Position numbers and translations under genes: made by a program
Notes under the pieces: model-generated
The model's input: only the letters and a program-made list of their open reading frames with translations
Database searches by the model: none
Told to the model about the DNA's origin: nothing
Shown here: piece after piece, positions 7,817 to 17,800 of the stretch
Position numbering within the stretch: the stretch's first letter is position 1
How the letters are laid out: the number at the start of each line of letters is the position of its first letter
Source of the DNA: Candidatus Proelusimicrobium tauri
GTDB lineage: Bacteria; Elusimicrobiota; Elusimicrobia; Elusimicrobiales; Elusimicrobiaceae
Assembly (NCBI GenBank): GCA_002311025.1
Contig: DBYY01000012.1
Span: 1-19,854 of the forward strand
Length of the DNA stretch: 19,854 nucleotides
Direction: 5' to 3'

Positions 7817-8772
7817 AGTTTTTCTTCCCCATTAAAAAGATGACAGGCGACAAAATGTTTCGGGCTGATTTCTTTTAATTCCGGTTTTTTTTCTGCGCAA
7901 ATAGATTTTTTGTTTGGGCAGCGTGGTTCAAAAGGGCAACCTGTAAAAACTTGCCCGCTTTGTGGCGGATTACCTTCAATAGCATTTAATTGTTCCGGCT
8001 TTTCATCAAGAGAAATTAAACAGTTTAGAAGTGCTTTACTGTAAGGGTGTTTGGGATTTTTAAAAAATTCTTCTTTTGGTGCCTCTTCCATTTTTTCGCC
8101 GGCATAAAGCACTAAAACGCGCTTTGCCAAATCTTGAACGATGGCCAAGTTATGCGTTATAAAAATAACTGCTGTATTTGTCTGTTTTTGTAAAGTTTTT
8201 ATTAAATCTAAAATTTGTTTTTGCACACTTACATCAAGTGCAGTCGTAGGTTCATCGGCTATTAAAACTTGCGGTTTTAAACATAAAGCAAGAGCAATCA
8301 TAACTCTTTGACGCATACCGCCGGAAAGTTGATGTGGATATTTTTTTAGACAAGTCTCGTCAATTTCCACTTCTTTAAGAGCGTCTTTGGCTCTTGCTAA
8401 TGCGGTTTTTTTAGTAATTTTGAAATGGGTCTGAAGAGTTTCTGTAAAATGGCTTTGAATAGTTAAAACAGGGTTTAAAGAACTCATTGGGTCTTGGAAT
8501 ACCATAGCTATTTTTTTGCCAAGAATTGCACGCATTTTACGAGGCGTAAGTTTTAAAAGTTCTTTTTCTTCAAGTTTAACAGAACCCTGCACTTTAGCAT
8601 TATCCGCAAGCAAAGAACAAATTGCCAAAGCATGCACGGACTTGCCGCTGCCAGATTCCCCGACAAGCGCTAAAATATCGCCCTCTTCTAATTCGTAAGA
8701 AAGGTTTTTTAAGACTTTTATTTCTTTTTCTTCTATCTTAAAAGAAACTTGTAAATTACTAACTTTAAGCAC
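7813..8772 (-). CDS. Oligopeptide/dipeptide ABC transporter ATPase, OppD/DppD type
   Basis: The 319-residue product carries Walker A GESGSGKS (38-45), Q93 in FQDPMSSLNP, signature LSGGMRQR (149-156), Walker B VLIADE (169-174) and H207. The C-terminal Opp/Dpp extension has HPYSKALL (242-249) and four cysteines, C279, C285, C292 and C310, the pattern that binds an iron-sulfur cluster in some family members. It pairs with the OppF-type product encoded downstream. The start is GTG: an in-frame TAA lies three codons upstream and the conserved LKVSNLQVSF begins at once, so no other start fits. There is no Shine-Dalgarno sequence; a TATAAT sits five bases before the GTG. The stop of the giant gene is 45 bases upstream with no hairpin between, so read-through from that gene is also possible. 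Confidence 0.93.
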   Translation of the reverse strand: MLKVSNLQVSFKIEEKEIKVLKNLSYELEEGDILALVGESGSGKSVHALAICSLLADNAKVQGSVKLEEKELLKLTPRKMRAILGKKIAMVFQDPMSSLNPVLTIQSHFTETLQTHFKITKKTALARAKDALKEVEIDETCLKKYPHQLSGGMRQRVMIALALCLKPQVLIADEPTTALDVSVQKQILDLIKTLQKQTNTAVIFITHNLAIVQDLAKRVLVLYAGEKMEEAPKEEFFKNPKHPYSKALLNCLISLDEKPEQLNAIEGNPPQSGQVFTGCPFEPRCPNKKSICAEKKPELKEISPKHFVACHLFNGEEKL

Positions 8773-8777
8773 ACTTA

Positions 8778-8806
8778 ATTATAGCAATATTAGAGGACTT
8801 TGATAA
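8778..8806 (-). promoter_or_regulatory. Candidate promoter of the peptide-ATPase/peptidase operon, probably leaderless
   Basis: On the minus strand a perfect TATAAT (8778-8783) is preceded after 17 bases by TTATCA (8801-8806, 4 of 6 to consensus). The -10 ends five bases before the GTG at 8772, placing the expected transcription start at the start codon or one base from it. The lack of a ribosome-binding site fits leaderless translation. In AT-rich DNA a chance TATAAT is possible. Confidence 0.5.
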
Positions 8807-8817
8807 GTTTTAAAAAA

Positions 8818-11800
8818 TTATTTTATTTTTTTAACAGGAACCAAAATCGCCGAATGGTCGCCCAATACAACCTCATCTAAAGTAGCATTTAAAAAAATAC
8901 TACCCCCTATTTTACCAATTAGGCGAAAGTCTAAATTTGAACCAATATATTCTTTATCATAACCTAAAATATTAGAATCGGAAATATAAACTTTTCCTTC
9001 TTTAATACCAATATTTTTTGCTAGATCTTCAGCAAAAAGAGAAACTTCTTTTAAATATTTGGATTTATTGTAAGGATGGTTAATTTTTAAATCGTCTATT
9101 AACAAAGCAAGTTCCTGCCCTTGGTTATTTGCTTTATTAACGAGTATAGGATAAATCATAGTATTGCCAACAGGTTTTCCGTTGACAACAACTTCTATTG
9201 CACCGACAAAAGTATTTGTAATATAAGGTACAGCATATTCAGGATGAGTTCCCCCCATAGCAGTGCAAGTACTTGATTCATTTCCTAAATATAAACTTTT
9301 AGAAACATCTCTCATATTAACCTGTCTTATTTCAACAAGGTTATCCCCGTCGTAAAAAGTCTTGGAAGGAAAGACTTTTGGATTTGTATATTTTTTATAA
9401 TCAAGAGCATACTTTTTAAATTCTTGTTGGGTTACGATATTATGCGGCATAGTGTCTAAAGTTCTGCCAAAATCATCTTTTGATAAAAGATTTAACAATT
9501 TTTCAAATTCCGCCTTGAACTCCATTTTTCCAAATGATCTGAAAATATCTATTAAATAAGGACTTTTTAGAAGGTGTAATTTTTCTTCTACTTTTGTGTT
9601 GTAAGCCGGACCTAAACGCAAAACAAGCAAATCAGATATTTTTTTATTCCAAATCTCTATTCCTTCAATTTTTATTTGTTTTATATTTTTAAGTAATTCG
9701 CCTAACGCGAACCTATCAAATCGTCTCATAATCTCTATCATTTCAATTTTCCCTTGGGGAGAAAGCATTTTCCCTTGGTCAAGTAAAGTTCTTAACTGTT
9801 TTGTATAGGTGTTAATTTGGTTTTTTAAATCTTGCAACTGATTTTGCGGGCTATCGGAAAACAGACCTTTAAGTTCTGAAATTTTACTCTCTAATTCTTG
9901 GGCTTTTTTACTTTTTGCAGGGTAAAAAATTTCCAGGAAATTTTCTGTGTTATTTGTGTTTTTTAAGTATTCTTTCAAATTTGCCGCTTCTTCAACAAAT
10001 TGTTCAAATTTTAACATCTTATAACCCATTGCAGCAATTAAAGTTGGTTCATCCACAATTTTCAAAGCATTTTTTATTGGAGTTGCTAACTGATAAATAA
10101 AATCTTTAATATCTATATCAGTAAACCGCTTGTTTTGGGCAGATAAAAATATATCTTTTCTCTTAATTGCCTCCCCCGCAATTTTATCAATGGTGTTAAA
10201 AATATTTTCATCAAAAATAATTTTTCCAGAATCTCCATCCTCAACATAACATCCATTAAATAGTTTTTCTATACTATAAAAAGATACCCCTTCTTTGAGC
10301 AAACTAACAATTTTTTCATAATTATCAAAGTCAAAAGTTTCTGCTTTAAAAACATAACTTGAACTGGCAAGATCCATAACTTTGAAAGGATTTATTTGCG
10401 GGAAATTATCCTTCGCATAAAACAAAGCCTCAAGTTGTTCGGGTGTAGCCTCACAATAATGTTGTATTTCATTAAAAGTCATTTGAGGAATTTTTTGGGC
10501 AATAGCATAAATTGTGGCGTATTTTTGATAATCAAAAATTTCGCCCTTTAAAGAATAATAAAGTGCTACCATAGCAAAGTTTTTATCCGGTTTTATTTCG
10601 TATCCTTTAGCAAAAAGGTCAAAAACTTCGGGTTTAAATTCCTTTTTTGCCTGACACTGCTCAATTACTTGGCGCACATCATATTTGGAAAAGCCGTGTT
10701 CCTTTAAATATTTTTCCGCTGCTTCTTGCGTCCATTTCACAGCAGGTGATTTTATATCTTTAAAAACATCAGAAGTTTCCGTTTTTACTAAAGCCACAGG
10801 TTTAAAATTAAGTTTTAAATTCTGTTTTTGGAAAGATTCCGGATTTTTTATGTAATCTTTATAACTTTTGCCGCTCCATTCTTTAAATAAACTTTCGGTG
10901 TAGAATCCTTTTAATCCGTATTTCATACTCATAGCCAAATCATTTATAGCACCGGATATATCTTTTGAAAACCATTTTTTAAGAAGAGCACGAGAATAAT
11001 AATATTTACCTTTTCTAGGGTTAAGGGATATGGCTTTATTATAATTTTCTAAGGCCAATTCTTTATAATAATCATCAATATAAACATCATCATAGAATTT
11101 CCCTATTTCATAATAGTATTTAGCATTATTAGGATCTTGGGCGATGGCTTGTTTATAAAAATCTTCCGCTAAATCCAGATCTTCTCTCTCGTATGCTGCT
11201 TGGGCTTTTTTAAGATAGTCTTCTGCTATTTTTGTTTCTTTAATATAAGATTCTGCTTTCTTTTTAGAATTTTTATTTACTACTTTTGATTTTAATTTAG
11301 ACCACCACGAAGTTATAGTATTTTCCGGAAGTGCAATTTGACTATTAATCTGTGCTTGAACTTCGTCGACATGAACCAAAGCAAGTTTATTATCTTTATC
11401 TAAAGTTGCTTTATACCAACCTTCTATGCCATCAACTCTGGTCCAAACTATAACATCGCCTATCTCTTCAGGCGAGACATCCCTTTGGGAAACATATTCC
11501 GTTTTAAACGGATCCGCCGGAGTAAGAACTTTATAATTAACATCTTTTAATAAAACAGGTATCCATTCTTCAACTTCGTGATTATCAGCATAAGCAAAAG
11601 CCAAATCTATATTAGGAGCGAAATAAACACCGTCATAATGTGTTTTAGATACAGGCAAACCTTCCTTTAAAATTGTTTCCACTTCACTTAAAGAGTTAAC
11701 TGTCATTCCCCTAAAATAACCGGAACCCAACTTAAAAGAATCGGGAATTTTCCTTTTTAAACGTCTGCTTATTTCAGAAGGAGATAGGGCTTTATTAACA

Positions 11801-14800
11801 TTGGCATTTATGGCAACGGGTTGAAAATTAGTATTTAAAGCGTTAGGCGTAATATTATCTATAGTTATCAAGGGCTTTTGCATAGGAAAAAGATTATATT
11901 TTGTTAAAACATTTTCATATCTTTTGGCAAAAGCAGGATACATCGGTAGATATTTTTGATTTAGTTCCGGCGTAAAAAGGATTTTCTTTATAGTTTCCCC
12001 AAGGAAAATTTTTATCTGTGGCAAAGGCACGCTGACTGCAAGAGGCAAATCTTTATCAACTGCGGCAACGACACCGAAAAGTTCACTAGGATATTGGCTT
12101 TTACTCAAAGGACTGCCACTTGCACCAAAAGTGATTGTACCTTTGTCGTGTAAATAGAATTTATTATCATTAACTTCTTCTTCTTTATTTAAAAGAGATA
12201 CTTTGTTTGTTTGTCTTTCTCTTCCATTAGGATAGCCCATTGAGAATAAATCATTGCCAATTTGCGGTTCTTTTAAAGCCAAAGTCCAAGGAGTAACAAA
12301 ATCTAATTTACCTTTTGGAACACTTAAAACAGCCAAATCAGATTTATCACTGATACTTAGGACTTTGGTTCGCATACTAAAGCCATCATCATTATAAGCG
12401 GTAATATAAGGCAAAGAATTATCTTGAACCACATGGGCGGCAGTCAATATAAAAGGGAAATCGCGATATTTTAAATAAAATCCAGTGCCAACGCTATGTT
12501 TGTTGTTCTTTATAACATCCAATTTAAAAACAGGGGTTCCAAAGAAATCTTTACCGGTATTAAAACTGTTAAAGTTTTTTATAAACAAAGCAGGTAAAAA
12601 ATTATTTTCCCCTCCTTTAAGGAAAGATGTTTCTTCCACACCTTCATCTACTAAATAAAGTTGTATTGTGCTAACTCTGTTTCTTGAAGGAACTTCAAAA
12701 TCATGAACAAAACTGTTAAATATTTTGCCTTCCCCTTCGCCGAGCAAGCGGACTCTGCGCCATTCGGTAGGATAATAACTGGCAACTTTAAGATAGTTGC
12801 TCATATATATAGGAATATCGGGTCTGCCTATATCTTTGCGCATTTGGCGGACATAATCTATAACAAGTTCATTTATTTCCTTAGAAACATAATAGGAACT
12901 TTTCCTGACGATAGAACCCATAACCATTGCAAGTTTGCCGTTTGCTTGTGCTAAATAAACTAACACATTACCGACAACTTTATTGTTTTGGTTGACGAGT
13001 TCTACTTGCTGCACCATTTTATTTTTGATAAGTTCGGGGGCGGCTTCTTTACATTGTCCGTTACCCACCGCACGGCAACAACTTGATTCATTACCGCTTG
13101 TAAGCGCCTTTAAGATATTATCCATATCGACTTTGCGGACTGTAAGATATTCTCTTGTTAAAGGTTCTCTTTCGCTATCAACTATAACTTTTCTTGTTAT
13201 AAAAGATTCGGGATCATAACTACGCCACGCCTCATAACTTATATTATTCTCTCTACAAATTTCGGCAAAGGCGATATTTTCCGGCAGGGCATCAAATCTC
13301 TCTTTAAGAGTTTTGTCTGTATCTGTGCTTAGAACTTCAAATAAAGATTTTAAACTTGTATCAAAGAAATAATTGCCCTTCATAATAAGGGAAAGATATC
13401 TGCTCGATGCAAAATCAAAAATTTCCGCCATTTCGGGGGAGTATTCCAAATTCAACTGTTTAAAAATGAGACGGTTAATTTCGGCTTTAAAGGCTTTTTC
13501 ATCACCGATTTTATTTATTAAATCGCTTATTTCTATTGATCTTAAATGTTTTTCCTTTTTATTGATTGAACCGGCAAGCAAAGTAATAACTTCAAGTTTC
13601 TTCTCGGTAGTTAAAGGTTCCAAGTTCTCTTTTAATAAAGGCAAATTTACCGGATCAATACTTTCGAATAATTCTTTAAAGATATTGAGATAGCGGTCTT
13701 TATTAGCAATTACGGCATCACTAACTATTTTTACACCGAGTAAATCAAACGCCTTCTTTATATCATCTACCGCGTAGAAGTAATCTTTAATACATTCATA
13801 AAAATCATCAAATTCATCTTTTGTTTGATTTATTAAATTATCAAAAGCAGTCCAATATTCTTTATTAAAAACGCCGTCTTTATCCGTAAAATCACGGATT
13901 GCTCTTGTAGCATAAGAACCATATTTCTTATCCAAACTTAAACCGATTTCAAATAAATCTTCTCTAAAAATGCCGTTTATGGTGCAATCTCTCAACATAA
14001 AAACTTCATTGAAAGAAACTCTTTTATCAAACATCTCTGTTATTTTTTTAAAAACGGCAGGGCTGAAAGCACCATTTTGAACAGTATAGGACATTAAGTC
14101 TGAAAGTCTTAGGAAATTATTGTGATATTTCTCATACAGTTCCATCATCTTTTCATATAATTCCGGCGCAAATTTGCCGTCTATGGAAAGATTTTCAATT
14201 ATAAAATCTACATATTTTGCATCTATATATTTAGCAAGCAATTCTTGTCTTGCGAGGTCTACGGCCGCTTGGGTCGTAGGTTCGCTGGCGGCTTCTATGG
14301 TAAAGAGTTCAACTATATCTTCCTTATGTAAAGCAGGTATCACAAAATCGTGAGTAAAACTATTAAAAACATTATCGTAGCCATCACCTAAAAGAACAAC
14401 ACTGTGTTCTTGTAAGGGATACTTATAATGATTATTTATTCTTAGATGATTACTGTAATAAACGGGGATATTTTTATTTGTTATTTGTTTTCTTATCTCG
14501 TGGACATAATCAAGTAAAAGTTTTGTAACCTCATAGGAATAATAAGGCGGTCTTTTAACAAAAGAGCCAACAATAATAGCAACTTCCCCATCAACTTTAG
14601 CAAGATAAATTAAAGCATTTCCGACAGGTTTGTTATTTGCCACAAGTTCCACTTGTTGCACCATTTTATTTTTTGTCAAAACAGGTGATGATTCACCGCA
14701 TTGTCCTTTGCCAACGCTTCTGCAGGAACTTGATTCATTACCGGCAGTTAAGGCTTTAGACATATCATCCATATCTACTTTACGAACGGTAAGAGGAACT

Positions 14801-17800
14801 CTCTCTACGGGTTCTTCTCCGCCGTTAATTAAAACTTCTCTTGTGATAACAAAATTAGGGTCATAACTGCGCCACGCCTGATAATCTATACCGTTTTGCG
14901 CACACTGCTCGGCAAAAGAAACATTTTCCGGCAATTCATCCAAAATTTGTTTTACCGGTTTGCCTTGACCTGCCTCTATTGCCTTATATAAATTTTTGAA
15001 ATTTAATTGAAAGCGATAACCGCCCTCTAAAATAGCGTGTAAATAGGGATTAGACGCAAAATTAAATATCTTTGCCATCTCGTCAGAGTATTCAAACCCC
15101 ATTTGCGCAAAAACTAATTTATTTACTTCTTTTTCAAAAAGTTTTTTATTTGTTATGGTTTGTATTAAGGCCTTTTTGCCCTGCGCATCTAAGAGATTTT
15201 TCTTTCTGTTTACAACACTTGTAAGCGTTGTAATGATGCCAAGTCTTTCTTCCACAGGTAAAAAGACAATTATCTCTCTAAGTAAATCAAGATTTTCCTG
15301 CTCAAAGACATTGTGTAAATCTCTAAAGACTTTAATATAACGGTCATAATTTTGATTAAGTGCTTTTGATACTGTTTCTATACCCAAAATTCTTATTGCA
15401 GGATGTATAAAAGGCATCGAAGAAACATAAAAACTTATCGCAGATCTAAAGGAAGAAAAACCTGATTCTGTTTGTTTAGCAATGTAAATTAATTCACTCC
15501 ACCCATCTATATCGAAGTTTTTTCCGCCCGTAGCAAAGGCAGCCAAAATTTCTTTTTGGGGTACGGTTATATTTTTAATTATTTTAAGAACATCTTCAGG
15601 TGTTTCAGAATTTCTACTGGCAGAGATAATTTCAGAAAAATCAAAATCTTTCTCAAGCAAAGCAGATATATTTTCATAAATTTTATTATCATATCCGTTG
15701 ATAGAAATACCAATCCCTGTTAAATAAAAACTTACAGGTAAGGAAAGGTTATATTTTTCGTTCAAAGCCATTGCCTTCTTATAAAGATCTAAAGAAAACT
15801 TTCCTTTATCCGAGAGGGATATAATCATAGTATCAATATACTGTGGTGCTACACCTTTTTGCATTAACTCGTGAATAGTTTCAAAGACATCCGCATTAAA
15901 TTGATTATTTCCCCCCAAAAAACAGACTTTGGCAAATCTGGTGGCAAAACGGTTATTTATACCACCTTTACTAAAAAATTCCGCAATAGTTTCAGGCGTC
16001 TTTATAAAGATAAAACTATTTTCCTTTGAAGATAAATCTTGCGACGCTTGCGCTTGGACTTGCGTTTGGCTTTGTTCTTCTTTAACAAAAGGAGCAAGGG
16101 CTTCTTTAGATTTTTCCAAAATGAAATTAGAGGTTTCTTGATTAGGTTCTTCAAAATTTACCCCACCTTTATATTTCAGTTGTTTATTATTATCAAATAT
16201 TTGGAAAATATAAGTAAAGTTAGGGAAACCCGTTATATGCGAAAGCGCAATCTGATCTGACGACACAACAGGATTAAGCACAAAAGGCAGTTGCGGCAAA
16301 ACTTTTAATTCTTCATTGTTTATTTGTGTTATTCCTGTCTTATCAAAGAAATTGGTTATCTTATAATTGTCAAAATTTAATAACAGTTGAAGAATATTTT
16401 TAGAAAGTTCTGTTCCCATAGTATCTTTTTTAAGATATATGGTTTTCAAAGTTTCTAATTCTTTTGTTAATTTCTCATTATTTTCTACTGTTTTTGATGC
16501 TTGAGCAAGAGGATTATAAACCTTGCCCTCGTAAATTAAATAAGAGCCGTATCTTCCGTCTTCTACGGCATTTAAGTAAGTTGAAGGCAAATCATCACCA
16601 AGGAAGTATTTATCGGAAGCATAGCAAACTTCGTTTGCCCCGCTTAAAAGCAAAATATTCAAACCGCTATCTACAAGATTTTTATTAAATCCGGCACCGC
16701 TATGGCAACTTGCGGAAATCAAATCAACTTTGGCCTTGCCTTTATTATCGTTTATAAGGTCAACAATTTCCGTCAGGCGAGTCGTATCATTTTTTGAAAC
16801 TTTTAAAGTCCCCATAACACTTCCATGCATATCAATATAAACCGTAAAGTTATCAAAAACAGAAGCAAAATCTTTTATCTCTGTGGCAATTCTATGTTCA
16901 TAGTTTTTTTCTTTAGACAGGTTTAAAATACGGAAATTATTTGAAGGAATATGCCCCGGCAACATCACCTGCAGATCTATCCCCTGTAAGACTAAGAAAG
17001 GTCTTTCCATATTAAGAAGATAGGTCATTTTTTCCACTTTTCTTAATTCCGCTAAACCTACGGTTGAAGGATGTTTGGCAATTTCTTGTATTTGTCTTCT
17101 TACTTGCTGATACACTCTTACTTTTTTACGCGTGAAATTAGTAAAATCAACCTTATTTAATTTATCGATATTTTTATTTATTCTGTCTATTACAAAAGCC
17201 TTTCTTTCTTTTAATTTTCTGGTAGGAATTAAAGGCAAATCATGTTCAAGTTTAGGGAAAATATTCATTCTCAAAATATCGTCATCTACTTCCGGATAAA
17301 GTGGTGCGCTGTCAAAAATACTTGTTTTAACTTCGTTAAAATTCCAAGCAGGGAAGTTTTTATTTAATTCTTGTTCCGCATTACTAATCAAGAAATCATA
17401 AGTTTCCGTGCCGACCTCTTCAAAAGGCATCTTTTTGGTATCTGCTATATAGCCGTATTCATCTAATATATTTAGCACATACTTCCATTGTTTATCTTTC
17501 AAAGTCGGTGGCACAATATAGGAACTAAACGAAGAAGACAAATTTGGTGAAGGTGAAAAATCAAAGGGAATAACACTTATATTATGTATAACATCAAAGG
17601 GATATGCCGTCATATTGTATTTAGGATAGGTAGATAAAAGGCGGAACAAAGTTAACCCCACAGGATCATCTCCAAAATAGACTTTTCTAAGTAGATTTAA
17701 TTCTTCTTTTTTGTTTGTATCGCCCAAAGAGATATATTTATAAGAGTCTATAATAGGATTAAACACTTTGCCTTCAAACATCAAATAAGAACCATAATAC

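Noticed and set aside
7813..8772. Specific gene symbols such as oppD or dppD
   Set aside because: The ATPases clearly belong to the Opp/Dpp family, but peptide versus dipeptide or nickel specificity cannot be decided without the permease or binding protein, so no symbol was given.
8773..8817. Terminator between the giant gene and the ATPase operon
   Set aside because: There is a short T run right after the stop codon of the giant gene but no stem upstream of it, so an intrinsic terminator is not supported.
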